Numbered from the stretch's first letter, positions 40,899-50,288 are shown. The stretch is 64,000 nt of DNA from CALJTV01 sp036821185 (GCA_036821185.1 DAISKD010000002.1:124001-188000); one strand, 5' to 3'. The notes: generated by a model from the sequence alone, not told the origin. Numbers and translations: made by a program.

Positions 40899-41507
40899 TC
40901 ACATTTCCTGTCTGCCCTCGAGGGCGCGGCTCAGGGTGACGTCGTCAGCATATTCCAGGTCGGCGCCGTAGGGCAGCCCACGGGCGAGTCGGGTGACTTT
41001 TACCCCCAGCGGTGCTATCAGCCGCTGGAGGTACATGGCGGTGGCTTCGCCTTCGAGGTTGGGGTTGGTCGCCAGAACCACCTCAACCACCTGACTATTT
41101 TGCAGCCGGGCGAGCAGTTCCTTAATTTTAAGCTCTTCGGGACCGATGCCTTCGCTGGGTGCGATAACGCCGTGAAGGACATGGTACAGCCCCCTGTATT
41201 TTTTGGTGCGCTCCAAGGGGAGTATATCTATGGGCTCTTCGACCACGCATATCTGCGTACGGTCACGCTCCGGGTCGCTGCAAATGGTACAGGGGTCGGT
41301 ATCGGTGATGTTGAGACAGACGGAGCACAGCCGTAGCCTCTCCTTGAGCGCTTTCATCGCTTCAGCCAGCGCCTGAACCTGTTCAGCCGGAGCCCGCAGC
41401 AGGTAGAAGGTGAGCCGCTGGGCACTCTTAGGGCCGATGCCGGGGAGTCTGTTCAGTTCCTCGATGAGCCTGACTATGGGCTCAGCCATGTAGGGAATAC
41501 CGCTCAA
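40899..41507 (-). CDS. recR: Recombination protein RecR
   Basis: A 202-residue DNA-clamp protein. HhH motif LPGIGPKSAQRLTFYLL at the N-terminus, zinc finger CSVCLNITDTDPCTICSD, TOPRIM motif ICVVEEPIDI and the C-terminal GLPYGADLEYADDVTLSRAL. TTG 41507 is supported by GGAGG 8 nt upstream; ATG 41489 is a possible shorter start. Confidence 0.96.
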   Translation of the reverse strand: MSGIPYMAEPIVRLIEELNRLPGIGPKSAQRLTFYLLRAPAEQVQALAEAMKALKERLRLCSVCLNITDTDPCTICSDPERDRTQICVVEEPIDILPLERTKKYRGLYHVLHGVIAPSEGIGPEELKIKELLARLQNSQVVEVVLATNPNLEGEATAMYLQRLIAPLGVKVTRLARGLPYGADLEYADDVTLSRALEGRQEM

Positions 41508-41520
41508 GAAAGTTGCCTCC

Positions 41521-41826
41521 TCAGGGAAGCCCCGGTATTTTCAGACCGCTGGTCAGTCCGCTCAGGTGGCTAGCAGCCATTTCCTGCGACTTCCGTATGG
41601 CTTCGTTGACCGCAGTCAATATCATGTCCTCAAGAAGTTCCATATCTTCAGCACTTACCACTTCCGGTGAGATGGTCACCGAACGGACCTTCTGCTGGCC
41701 ATCTATTACCACCTTGACGGCACCACCGCCAGAGGTGGCTTCGGTGGTCATCTCTGCCAGCTCCTGCTGTGCCTTTGTCAGCTTCGCCTGCAGTTCCTGT
41801 GCCTGTTTCAGAAAAAACTTGTTCAT
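41521..41826 (-). CDS. YbaB/EbfC family nucleoid-associated protein
   Basis: A 101-residue DNA-binding protein: N-terminal helix LKQAQELQAKLTKAQQELAE, beta sheet GGGAVKVVIDGQQKVRSVTI and C-terminal helix ILTAVNEAIRKSQEM. It starts inside the last codons of dnaX (4 bp overlap) and precedes recR by 13 bp, the same dnaX-ybaB-recR order as in many bacteria. Confidence 0.95.
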   Translation of the reverse strand: MNKFFLKQAQELQAKLTKAQQELAEMTTEATSGGGAVKVVIDGQQKVRSVTISPEVVSAEDMELLEDMILTAVNEAIRKSQEMAASHLSGLTSGLKIPGLP

Positions 41827-43421
41827 TTGCCTCCTGCCTCCGGTTCTTCATCTGCGAAGATAGCCCCCCTTTCCAGGGCAGCCCTCACCAGCGGGATGTT
41901 CGCCTCTTTTCTGGAGAATGCTCTGGCGGTCTTGGGGGTGAGGACACAGCGTAACTTGTAGGCTTGTCCGAACACCTCCTTCAACTTTTTCTCCACCAGG
42001 TGCTTATACTTGGGGTCTTCGATCTTCGCCTTATGTAGTTCATAGTAGAAGCCGAGAACAAGGGTATCGTTTTCCACCGCAATCGGCTCGCAGGCACTGC
42101 GCAGAAAGGCATCGAGGTTGCCACTGGAGCCTTCGCCGCGGAGCGCCTGGATGAACTCCTTCCAGCGGCCCCGGATTTGGTCCAGCTCTGGAGAGGGCTT
42201 CATCTCTGGCGGTGGGCTGCTGTGATGCACCTGCGGTGTCGCCGGCTGTGGCGTGGCCTGGGCTTCGGTTGCCCTGTAGCTTGGTACCGGCGCCGGCTGT
42301 TTGTCCTCTGCGGCTTTAGCTGTTGCCCCGGGGGTAGCAGTCGGCGCGGTCAACAGGCTGCAATCGACCAGTGCCAGCTCCAGCGGCAACGGCGAATAGT
42401 TGTCCAGACGCAGGTCTATCTCACTGAAGCGTTTCACCGCCGAAGCCAGGTATTCCAGGCTGGTCCGGGCAGCCAGTGTTTTCATCTCGGCGAGGTCATC
42501 GCTGGTGGCATCTATCGCTTCGTCAGCCCCGGACCTTACCAGCAGCAGTTGACGGAGATAGTCCAGAAGCTCACGGGCAAACTGGCGCAAGTCGATACCA
42601 TCGCTGGCGACGCTGTTGATAGCCCTCAGCCCTGCGGTGACATCCCTGTCAATGATATGCTTTGCCACCTCCTTAACGCGCGGGTCGCCGCAGATGCCCA
42701 GCAGTTCCCTGACGTGCTCGACCTCTATCCTGCGTCCGTAGTAGACAGTAAGCTGCTCCAGCAGGTTTTCAGCATCGCGCAGGCTACCGGCGGCGGACCT
42801 GGCGATCAGGGTTAATGCTTCGGGCTCTATTTCGACACCTTCTTTTTTGCAGATGAACTCGAGTTTGTCGCTCAGCGCCGAGCTGGACAGGCGGTGGAAG
42901 TCAAAACGCTGGCACCGCGAGGTGATGGTGGACAACACCTTGTGAGGCTCGGTGGTCGCCAGGACAAACTTCACATGTTCCGGAGGCTCTTCTAGGGTCT
43001 TGAGGAAGGCGTTGGACGCGTCCTTACTTATCATGTGGACTTCGTCTATGATATAGACTTTGTATTTGGCCATACTGGGGGCGTAGTTTACCTTCTCCCT
43101 CAGGGAGCGGATATCGTCGATGCCCCGGTTGCTGGCAGCGTCTATTTCGATGACGTCTGGTAAGGTGTTCTGGTTTATCGCTGTGCAGATGGTGCATCTA
43201 TTGCACGGCTCCCCATCCTCAGGGTTGAGGCAGTTTATTGCTTTGGCCAGGATACGCCCGGTGCTGGTCTTGCCGGTACCGCGCGGTCCGCAGAACAGAT
43301 AGGCGTGGGCAATACGTCCGCTGGCTATGGCGTGTCGCAAGGTTGTGGTCACGTGTTCCTGCCCCACCACCTCGGAGAGCCTCTGAGGGCGCCACTTGCG
43401 GTAGAAAACTTGAGAGGCCAT
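41823..43421 (-). CDS. dnaX: DNA polymerase III subunit gamma/tau
   Basis: A 532-residue clamp-loader ATPase. The N-terminus is SQVFYRKWRPQRLSEVVGQ, Walker A FCGPRGTGKTSTGRILAKA, zinc site CxxxxxxxxCxxC in LNPEDGEPCNRCTIC, Walker B IDEVHMI and SRC motif ITSRCQRFDF. A Pro/Ala-rich linker (about 370-430) leads to a tau-type C-terminal domain. ATG 43421 is preferred to ATG 43442 because the -10 TATAAT lies between them, 9 nt before 43421. A run of AAAAAAG is present in the ATPase domain but not placed for the known frameshift product. Confidence 0.95.
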   Translation of the reverse strand: MASQVFYRKWRPQRLSEVVGQEHVTTTLRHAIASGRIAHAYLFCGPRGTGKTSTGRILAKAINCLNPEDGEPCNRCTICTAINQNTLPDVIEIDAASNRGIDDIRSLREKVNYAPSMAKYKVYIIDEVHMISKDASNAFLKTLEEPPEHVKFVLATTEPHKVLSTITSRCQRFDFHRLSSSALSDKLEFICKKEGVEIEPEALTLIARSAAGSLRDAENLLEQLTVYYGRRIEVEHVRELLGICGDPRVKEVAKHIIDRDVTAGLRAINSVASDGIDLRQFARELLDYLRQLLLVRSGADEAIDATSDDLAEMKTLAARTSLEYLASAVKRFSEIDLRLDNYSPLPLELALVDCSLLTAPTATPGATAKAAEDKQPAPVPSYRATEAQATPQPATPQVHHSSPPPEMKPSPELDQIRGRWKEFIQALRGEGSSGNLDAFLRSACEPIAVENDTLVLGFYYELHKAKIEDPKYKHLVEKKLKEVFGQAYKLRCVLTPKTARAFSRKEANIPLVRAALERGAIFADEEPEAGGK

Positions 43422-43430
43422 TTGCTCTTT

Positions 43431-43459
43431 ATTATACTCCATGTGCTCCTCTGGCTAAA
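43431..43459 (-). promoter_or_regulatory. Promoter of dnaX-ybaB-recR-recO
   Basis: Minus-strand TTTAGC (43459-43454), 17-bp spacer, perfect TATAAT (43436-43431). The first ATG usable after it, 43421, is 9 nt downstream, so the expected leader is 2-3 nt. Confidence 0.55.
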
Positions 43460-43487
43460 GCGTGGTGCATTGTTTTTAGGTGTATGT

Positions 43488-43493
43488 TATAAT
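43488..43493 (+). promoter_or_regulatory. -10 element of rpsO
   Basis: Perfect TATAAT; the -35 at 17 bp (GTGCAT) is weak. Transcription should start near 43500, giving a leader of about 25-30 nt with AAGGAG at 43517-43522. Confidence 0.5.
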
Positions 43494-43529
43494 TTGGTTT
43501 CATAAATGAACTGTTTAAGGAGCATGAGT

Positions 43530-43793
43530 TTGGACAAAGAGAAAAAAGCGGCTATAATCTCGGACTTCAAGAAGCATGACAAGGATACCGGCTCCACCGA
43601 GGTGCAGGTTGCGCTGCTTACCGAGAGGATAAACCGCCTCGCCGAGCATTTTAAGGTGCACCGGCACGACCATAACACGCAGCGGGGACTGATGAAGTTG
43701 ATCGGTCGCCGGCGGCGGCTGCTTACCTACCTTGCCAGGGAAGATGTGCAGCGCTATCGGGATGTCATCAGCAGATTGGGGTTGAGAAAGTAG
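43530..43793 (+). CDS. rpsO: 30S ribosomal protein S15
   Basis: An 87-residue protein that binds the central domain of 16S rRNA. The motif KHDKDTGSTEVQVALLTERI and the C-terminal LIGRRRRLLTYLAREDVQRY are characteristic. Three in-frame starts exist: ATG 43506, ATG 43524 and TTG 43530. The ribosome binding site AAGGAG ends only 1 nt before ATG 43524 but 7 nt before TTG 43530, so TTG is preferred; the protein then begins L/M-DKEKKAAI. It leads rpsO-pnp-dapB-asd-dapA. Confidence 0.93.
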   Translation: MDKEKKAAIISDFKKHDKDTGSTEVQVALLTERINRLAEHFKVHRHDHNTQRGLMKLIGRRRRLLTYLAREDVQRYRDVISRLGLRK

Positions 43794-43812
43794 AGATGCT
43801 GCTGGGGGGAAT

Positions 43813-46023
43813 ATGGCTTATTCTGGTCAATGTACAGTCGGGGGGCGGGTGCTGATAATCGAGACCGGTAAACTAGCCCAGCAGGCTGAAAGCGCTGTTA
43901 CCGTCCGTTATGGTGATACGGTGGTCCTAGCCACCGTGTGTGTCAGCAGTGAGCCCCGCGAGAATGTTGATTTCGTTGCGCTTACTGTGGACTATGAGGA
44001 AAGACACTATGCCGTGGGCAAAATCCCCGGTAGCTTCATCCGCCGTGAAGGGCGCCCCAGCGAGGAGGCCATCCTAACTGGCAGATTGACTGACCGCAGC
44101 CTTCGCCCACTGTTCGACAAAAACTTTCATAACGACGTTCAGATCATCATCACCGTGCTGTCTACCGATCAGGAAAACGACCCCGATATACTGGCGGTAA
44201 TCGGTGCTTCGGCTGCCGTACACCTTTCGTCCGTGCCTTTCTATGGACCGGTGTCAGCAGTCCGGGTGGGCTATATTGATGGCAGGCTGGTGCTGAATCC
44301 TTTGTTGCCGCAGATGGCTAGCAGCCTCATCGACATCGTGGTCGCCAGCACCAGCGAAGCTATTGTGATGGTGGAGGCGGGGGCTAAGGAGGTTCCCGAG
44401 GACATAGTCCTGGAGGCGATAAAGTTCGGTCATGAGGCAAACCAGGACATTCTCAGGCTCCAGGAGGAGCTCCGCGCTGCTTTTGGCAGGCCAAAGCTAG
44501 AGGTCAAAGCCCCGGAATTTCCCCCCGAGCTGGTGGCAGCCGTCACTTCAGAATTCACCCCCAGGATCGTCGCTGCCATCGGTCATGCTGACAGGGTGGA
44601 GCGGGACAGCGCGCTGGAGGAGGTGAAGCGGGAGGCTGCGGAAAAGCTCAAGGACACATTTGCTGAGGGTGATATCCTGGCGGTGTTGGAGGGCGAGACT
44701 AAAAAGGCGGTCAGAAGGAAGGTACTTGAGCAGAGACGGCATATAGACGGTCGTCAGCCCGGGGAGCTGAGACCGATAACCTGCGAAGTGGGGATACTGC
44801 CGCGAACGCATGGTTCAGGGCTATTTATGCGGGGGCTCACCCAGGTGCTGACCATCACCACCCTAGGTTCGCCCCGGCAGGAGCAGCTGCTGGACGGCTT
44901 GGGGCTGGAAGAGACAAAGCGCTTCATGCACCATTATAACTTTCCGCCGTTTTCCACCGGCGAGGTGAGGCGGCTGGGGTCGCCCGGCCGGCGTGAGATC
45001 GGCCATGGTGCGCTGGCAGAAAGGGCGCTGCTGCCGGTGATACCTAGCGAGGAGGAGTTCTCCTACACCATACGGTTGGTCTCCGAGGTGCTCAGCTCCA
45101 ACGGCAGCACTTCCATGGCGAGCGTCTGCAGCTCCTCTCTATCGCTGATGGACGCCGGCGTTCCCATTAAGGCGCCGGTTGCTGGAATAGCTATGGGGCT
45201 GGTGACCGGGGATGGCGGTGAAAGTGTGATCCTGACCGACATCGAGGGGATGGAAGATGCTTATGGGGATATGGACTTTAAGGTGGCTGGCACAGCCAAG
45301 GGGATCACCGCCCTGCAGCTAGATATAAAGTTGCGAGGTATCAGCGAGAAAGTCATCGCTGAGGCGATAAAGCAGGCGCGGGAGGCGCATTTTGAGATAC
45401 TGGAGAAGATGAAGCAGACGATAAGCACCAGCCGCCCCGAGCTCAGTCCCTATGCCCCGAGAATGTACCGGATAAACATTGACCCGGACAAGATCGGCGC
45501 TGTAATCGGTCCTGGAGGCAAGATGATACGGTCGATAATTGACGAGACCAAGGTCACCAGCATTGATATCGAGAGCGACGGGGCGGTGATCATAGCCTCA
45601 CCAAACAGGGAGGCGGCACTGGAGGCGATCGCCAGAATAGAGAGCCTGACGCGCGATGTCGAGGTCGGTGCCGTTTATACTGGCAAGGTGACCCGTATTT
45701 CCAGCTTCGGTGCTTTTGTGGAGATACTGCCTGGCAAGGAGGGGCTGGTGCGCATAAGCGAGCTCGCTGACCACCGCGTGGGCAAGGTGGAGGATGTGGT
45801 CAAGGTAGGCGACGAGATTATGGTCAAGGTGGTGGAGATAGACAACCTGGGGAGGATAAACCTGTCACGGCGGGCAGTGTTCTCGGAACTGGCGCAGATT
45901 CGGGGAGCCAGGGTGGTGGACACTTCTCTCAGCGCCGACAAAAGGTTGCCGCCGCGGGGTAAGGAGCGTCCGCTGGCACGGGGACGGCAGGGCCGCGATA
46001 ACCGCCAGGGCGGTCGCAAATAA
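43813..46023 (+). CDS. pnp: Polyribonucleotide nucleotidyltransferase
   Basis: A 736-residue 3'-5' phosphorolytic exoribonuclease. Two RNase PH domains (GRPSEEAILTGRLTDRSLRP in the first; the catalytic LSSNGSTSMASVCSSSLSLM in the second) are joined by a helical domain; C-terminal KH (IDPDKIGAVIGPGGKMIRSI) and S1 (YTGKVTRISSFGAFVEILPG) domains bind RNA. The tail is basic and low in complexity. It follows rpsO by 19 bp with GGGGGGA upstream, the classic rpsO-pnp pair. Confidence 0.97.
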   Translation: MAYSGQCTVGGRVLIIETGKLAQQAESAVTVRYGDTVVLATVCVSSEPRENVDFVALTVDYEERHYAVGKIPGSFIRREGRPSEEAILTGRLTDRSLRPLFDKNFHNDVQIIITVLSTDQENDPDILAVIGASAAVHLSSVPFYGPVSAVRVGYIDGRLVLNPLLPQMASSLIDIVVASTSEAIVMVEAGAKEVPEDIVLEAIKFGHEANQDILRLQEELRAAFGRPKLEVKAPEFPPELVAAVTSEFTPRIVAAIGHADRVERDSALEEVKREAAEKLKDTFAEGDILAVLEGETKKAVRRKVLEQRRHIDGRQPGELRPITCEVGILPRTHGSGLFMRGLTQVLTITTLGSPRQEQLLDGLGLEETKRFMHHYNFPPFSTGEVRRLGSPGRREIGHGALAERALLPVIPSEEEFSYTIRLVSEVLSSNGSTSMASVCSSSLSLMDAGVPIKAPVAGIAMGLVTGDGGESVILTDIEGMEDAYGDMDFKVAGTAKGITALQLDIKLRGISEKVIAEAIKQAREAHFEILEKMKQTISTSRPELSPYAPRMYRINIDPDKIGAVIGPGGKMIRSIIDETKVTSIDIESDGAVIIASPNREAALEAIARIESLTRDVEVGAVYTGKVTRISSFGAFVEILPGKEGLVRISELADHRVGKVEDVVKVGDEIMVKVVEIDNLGRINLSRRAVFSELAQIRGARVVDTSLSADKRLPPRGKERPLARGRQGRDNRQGGRK

Positions 46024-46052
46024 CAAGCTACTGAATCAGCAGGGAGGCAGAG

Positions 46053-46862
46053 ATGGAGGCGATTGCAGTACTGGTTCATGGGGCTTTAGGCAAGATGGGG
46101 AGGGAGGTCACAGCAGCGGTGTGCCGTAACCCGGAGCTGGAAATGGTTGGCGCGGTGGACATTAAAGCTACGGAGGAACAACTGGTCTTACCCGGTGGCT
46201 CGAAGACGGTGCCGCTGTCTGTGGACCTGGAATCAGCATTCAAACGTTGTAAGCCCAGAGTGGTGGTCGATTTTTCCATCGCCCAAGCGGCGATGTCGGC
46301 AGCTCGTCTGGCACTGAAGCGAGGTATGAATGTGGTCATCGGCACCTCAGGGCTCACCCGAGACAATCTGGATGAGATCGATGCTCTGGCTAAAGATAAC
46401 GGCGTGGGGGCGATAGTGGCCCCTAATTTCGCTCTGGGGTCGGTGGTAATGCTCCATCTGGCGAAGATTGCCTCCAAATTTTTCGACCACGCCGAGATAA
46501 TCGAGCTACACCACCACGAGAAAGCTGATGCTCCTTCTGGTACCGCTTTGGCTACGGCACAGGCAATGGTGGAGGCCAGGGGTAGGCCCTTCGTTTACCC
46601 GGTGACCAAGAAGGAGACGCTCAGCGGCACCCGTGGGGGGCAGGTGGAAGGAGTTGCTATTCACAGCGTAAGGCTGCTGGGCTTGATGGCAAGCCAGGAG
46701 GTGATTTTCGGCGCCCCCGGGCAGACATTGACTGTGAGACATGACGCCCTGAGTCGAGAATGTTATATACCGGGCGTTATCCTTGCTATAAAGGAGGTGG
46801 TGGGGCGAAAAGGGCTGGTATATGGTCTGGACAGCTTACTCGGCCTAAAGGGGGAACCATGA
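46053..46862 (+). CDS. dapB: 4-hydroxy-tetrahydrodipicolinate reductase
   Basis: A 269-residue NAD(P)H-dependent enzyme of the diaminopimelate/lysine pathway. The Rossmann motif is VLVHGALGKMGREVTAAV, the middle has VVDFSIAQAAMSAARLALKR and VVIGTSGLT, and the substrate motif is ELHHHEKADAPSGTAL. ATG 46053 has GGAGG 5 nt upstream. Its stop overlaps the asd start (ATGA). Confidence 0.96.
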   Translation: MEAIAVLVHGALGKMGREVTAAVCRNPELEMVGAVDIKATEEQLVLPGGSKTVPLSVDLESAFKRCKPRVVVDFSIAQAAMSAARLALKRGMNVVIGTSGLTRDNLDEIDALAKDNGVGAIVAPNFALGSVVMLHLAKIASKFFDHAEIIELHHHEKADAPSGTALATAQAMVEARGRPFVYPVTKKETLSGTRGGQVEGVAIHSVRLLGLMASQEVIFGAPGQTLTVRHDALSRECYIPGVILAIKEVVGRKGLVYGLDSLLGLKGEP

Positions 46863-47881
46863 AGTCTTACAATGTAGCCATCGTCGGTGCTACCGGTATG
46901 GTCGGGCAGGAGTTCATCAAAATCCTGCAACAGCGGAATTTTCCCGTTGCCTCACTGCGACTTTATGCCTCCGACCGCTCTGCCGGGAAAAAACTCTTTT
47001 TCGGGCATCAGGCGATAGAAGTCCAGGAGACCAGCCCTGATTCTTTTCATGGCATCGACATTGCGTTGTTCTCCGCAGGCGCTGAAATAAGTCGGTATTT
47101 TTCACCGATAGCAGCCAAAAACGGAGCGCTGGTCATCGATAATAGCGCCGCCTGGAGGATGGAACCGAAGGTGCCGCTGGTGGTCCCCGAGGTGAACCCG
47201 GAAGACATAAGGTGGCACGAGGGGATCATTGCCAACCCCAATTGCTCCACGATCCAGATGGTGGTGGCCTTATACCCATTGCATAAGGTCAATCCTATAA
47301 AGCGCATCGTGGTCTCCACTTACCAGTCGGTGTCCGGCACCGGTGCTGCCGCTGTAGAAGAGCTTACCAGACAGACCAAGTTGATACTGGAGGGGCAGAG
47401 CGTGGTGCCCCACGTCTATCCCCACCAGATTGCCTTCAATTTGTTGCCTGAGATCGATGTCTTCCTTGATAATGGCTACACCAAGGAGGAGTGGAAGATG
47501 GTGGAGGAAACGCGGAAGATAATGCATGCCGAAGATCTAGCCATATCTGCCACCTGTGTCCGGGTGCCGGTGTTTGTTGGCCACAGCGAGGCGGTGAACG
47601 TTGAGTTCACCGATCCTATCAGTCCAGAGGAAGCCAGGGCTATACTGGCAAGGGTGCCCGGCGTAAAGGTGCTTGACGACCCTAGCGTCAGCCTGTACCC
47701 CCAGCCCTGGCTAACTACAGGCACGGACTATGTATATGTAGGGCGCATCCGCGCCGATGCTTCCCACCCTAGGGGGCTGGTGATGTGGATAGTTGCTGAT
47801 AATTTGCGCAAAGGGGCTGCTTTGAACGCTATCCAGATAGCTGAAGAGGCGATCAAACGGGACTGGGTGAAGAAGAAGTAA
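46859..47881 (+). CDS. asd: Aspartate-semialdehyde dehydrogenase
   Basis: A 340-residue enzyme reducing aspartyl phosphate to the semialdehyde, the branch point to lysine and threonine. N-terminal AIVGATGMVGQEFIKILQ, catalytic Cys in IIANPNCSTIQMVVALYPL, and substrate-binding AISATCVRVPVFVGHSEAVN are in place. The start is ATG 46859, overlapping the dapB stop; the longer frame from 46760 runs through dapB and is not used. Confidence 0.97.
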   Translation: MKSYNVAIVGATGMVGQEFIKILQQRNFPVASLRLYASDRSAGKKLFFGHQAIEVQETSPDSFHGIDIALFSAGAEISRYFSPIAAKNGALVIDNSAAWRMEPKVPLVVPEVNPEDIRWHEGIIANPNCSTIQMVVALYPLHKVNPIKRIVVSTYQSVSGTGAAAVEELTRQTKLILEGQSVVPHVYPHQIAFNLLPEIDVFLDNGYTKEEWKMVEETRKIMHAEDLAISATCVRVPVFVGHSEAVNVEFTDPISPEEARAILARVPGVKVLDDPSVSLYPQPWLTTGTDYVYVGRIRADASHPRGLVMWIVADNLRKGAALNAIQIAEEAIKRDWVKKK

Positions 47882-47901
47882 AATCTGATCGGAGGAAAAC
47901 C

Positions 47902-48795
47902 ATGGCTACATTCGGACGATTGCTAACTGCTATGGTCACCCCCTTTGATGGGAAAGGCAGGGTGGATTATGCCCAAGCGAAGAAGCTGGCAAAGGCACTG
48001 CTGGATTCCGGCAGCGATGGGGTGGTTGTTTCGGGCACCACCGGAGAATCGCCAACCTTGACCAAGGAGGAGAAGTTGCGACTGTTCGCCGAGGTAAAGT
48101 CGGCTGTGGGTGGCAGGGGCGTGGTGGTCGCTGGCACCGGTAACTACTGCACCGAGGAGAGCATCGAGCTAACACGGGAGGCTGAGAGGGCAGGCGTTGA
48201 TGGCTGCCTCCTGGTGGTGCCGTACTATAACCGTCCTACCCAGGACGGTCTGTACCAGCATTTCAGGGCCATTGCTGAGTCTACAAGATTACCCTGCATC
48301 CTGTACAATGTGCCCTCGCGCACGGTGACCAACCTCTCCGCTGAGACAACGGTGAAGCTGAGCCAGGTTGACAATATTATCGGCATTAAGGAAGCCAGTG
48401 CCAACTTTGAGCAGATAGCTACCATAATCCAGAAGGCAAAGAAGGGCTTCCTGGTATACAGCGGCAACGACGGCGATACATTCCACATCCTCTGCCTTGG
48501 CGGCTACGGGGTCATCAGCGTCATCTCCCATCTGGTGGGGCTCCAGATAAAGCGGATGATGGAGCATTGCGTTAAAGGCGAGCTTGAACAGGCGGCAGCA
48601 ATACACCACAACCTGCTACCGCTGGTAAATGCCATGTTCGTGGTATCCAACCCTAGTCCGGTCAAGTATGCCCTGAACTACTTAGGTTTCAGTGTGGGTA
48701 AGCCCAGATTGCCGCTGGTGGAGCCGGACGAGAAATCAAAGGCCGTGATCGAGCAGGCGGTCAAAGCCTATAAGATTGACCTGCCGATAGGCTAG
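47902..48795 (+). CDS. dapA: 4-hydroxy-tetrahydrodipicolinate synthase
   Basis: A 297-residue TIM-barrel aldolase condensing pyruvate with aspartate semialdehyde. TGESPTLTKEEKLRLF, the tyrosine motif VVPYYNRPTQDGLYQHF, and the Schiff-base lysine in IIGIKEASANF are present. ATG 47902 follows GGAGG. It completes the dapB-asd-dapA run; together with lysC at 22.9 kb the window holds the first four steps toward lysine. No terminator is evident in the 209 bp to purA, which converges on it. Confidence 0.97.
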   Translation: MATFGRLLTAMVTPFDGKGRVDYAQAKKLAKALLDSGSDGVVVSGTTGESPTLTKEEKLRLFAEVKSAVGGRGVVVAGTGNYCTEESIELTREAERAGVDGCLLVVPYYNRPTQDGLYQHFRAIAESTRLPCILYNVPSRTVTNLSAETTVKLSQVDNIIGIKEASANFEQIATIIQKAKKGFLVYSGNDGDTFHILCLGGYGVISVISHLVGLQIKRMMEHCVKGELEQAAAIHHNLLPLVNAMFVVSNPSPVKYALNYLGFSVGKPRLPLVEPDEKSKAVIEQAVKAYKIDLPIG

Positions 48796-49004
48796 TCTGC
48801 AGTTCCCCGAGCAAGGCTGGTATTCCCTGGCAGCTGAGTCTTGAAGCGCGTGGAGCGATTTCTCAAAGTCGCGCACCTTCGGTTGCCGTTTCCCTCTGCC
48901 CGGCTCAATAATGTGCCCCTCTTGAAATAGCTTCTCAGGGTATCTATGCCCAGTGGCTTGGTGAGGGGTGTGCAGAGAGTGGCTATCGGTAGCCTCCGGC
49001 GGTG

Positions 49005-50288
49005 CTAAAAGACCTCCTTTACCATAATGGTGTGGTCGCGACTTGGTCCCACGGAGATGATGCTGGCAGGACAGGAGAGCAGCTCTTCAATGCGCGCCAC
49101 GTACCTGCGGGCTTGGGGTGGAAGCTGTGTAGCATGGCGGATGTGAGAGGTGGGAGTCTTCCACCCGGGCAGCTCCTCGTATACTGGCTGACATTTTTCC
49201 AGTACGGAGGTATCGCTGGGGAAGCGGTCTAACAGTTCGCCGTGGAGCCTATAGGCGGTGCATATCTTGACCGAATCGAAAACGTCCAGAACATCCAACC
49301 GGGTGAGCGCAATGCTGGTGAAGCCATTGACCTTGGTGGCAAAGCGCCCGGCGACGGCATCGAACCAGCCACAGCGGCGCGGTCTACCGGTGGTGGCGCC
49401 ATACTCGTGCGCCCGCTGCCTGATAAATTCACCGACCTCATCCTTGAGCTCCGTGGGCATGGGACCGCTGCCCACACGGGTGGTGTAGGCTTTGAAGACG
49501 CCGATCACCTGGTCGAACTGTCTGGGGCTTATTCCGCTGCCGATGGAGCCACCTGCTGCCAGAGGCGATGAGGAGGTTACATAGGGGTAGGTGCCGAAGT
49601 CCGGGTCAAGCAGCGTGCCCTGAGCACCCTCTAGAAGGATGTTCTTGTTTTGCGATACCATTTCCTGCAATAAGCGGCTGGTGTCGGTGATGAAGCGGGC
49701 GAGTTTTTGTGCGTACTGACAGTACTGTTGGTAGACCTCGTCCAGCGACAGCGGCTGGGCATTGTATACTTTAGTAAGCAGTGCGTTCTTCAGTTCCAGC
49801 ACCCCAGCAAGCCGGCTGCGGAACGCTTCCCTGTCCAGCAGGTCACAGGTACGGATTCCTAGCCGGGCTATCTTATCGGCAAAGACAGGACCTATCCCCT
49901 TGCGGGTGGTGCCTATGGCGCTTTCCCCCCGCCGCTCCTCCTCAAGACCATCAAGGAGCGTGTGATAGGGCATAATCAGGTGCGCGCGGTCGCTGATGAA
50001 AAGGTTATCCGTCTTTACGCCATGCTTTTCTAGGTCGTCAATCTCCTCCAAAAGGACCGCCGGGTTGACTGCCACGCCGTTGCCGATGATACAGGCGACA
50101 TGTGGGTGGAATATGCCTGAGGGTACCAGGTGGAGCCGGAACTCGCCATAGGCATTTATCACCGTGTGGCCGGCATTGTCGCCTCCGGAGAAACGCACCA
50201 CAGCGTCTGTTTTCTCGGCTAGGAGGTCGACGATCTTACCTTTACCTTCATCGCCCCACTGGGCACCGACAATCGCTACTACTGACAT
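49005..50288 (-). CDS. purA: Adenylosuccinate synthetase
   Basis: A 427-residue enzyme making adenylosuccinate from IMP, aspartate and GTP. N-terminal VAIVGAQWGDEGKGKIVDLL, catalytic His in GGDNAGHTV, IGTTRKGIGP and the C-terminal GPSRDHTIMVKEVF motif are in place. GAGGTGC lies upstream of ATG 50288. It ends the ino1-pimA-like-phosphatidyltransferase strand after the small membrane gene. Confidence 0.97.
   Translation of the reverse strand: MSVVAIVGAQWGDEGKGKIVDLLAEKTDAVVRFSGGDNAGHTVINAYGEFRLHLVPSGIFHPHVACIIGNGVAVNPAVLLEEIDDLEKHGVKTDNLFISDRAHLIMPYHTLLDGLEEERRGESAIGTTRKGIGPVFADKIARLGIRTCDLLDREAFRSRLAGVLELKNALLTKVYNAQPLSLDEVYQQYCQYAQKLARFITDTSRLLQEMVSQNKNILLEGAQGTLLDPDFGTYPYVTSSSPLAAGGSIGSGISPRQFDQVIGVFKAYTTRVGSGPMPTELKDEVGEFIRQRAHEYGATTGRPRRCGWFDAVAGRFATKVNGFTSIALTRLDVLDVFDSVKICTAYRLHGELLDRFPSDTSVLEKCQPVYEELPGWKTPTSHIRHATQLPPQARRYVARIEELLSCPASIISVGPSRDHTIMVKEVF

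Noticed and set aside
42846..42856. AAAAAAG run in dnaX as a programmed frameshift site
   Set aside because: The run is in frame C-AAA-AAA-G, not A-AAA-AAG, and lies in the ATPase domain, so a shift would truncate the protein far earlier than known gamma forms.
48796..49004. Possible terminator or small RNA between dapA and purA
   Set aside because: No hairpin followed by a T-tract and no convincing structure; only spacer sequence is seen.
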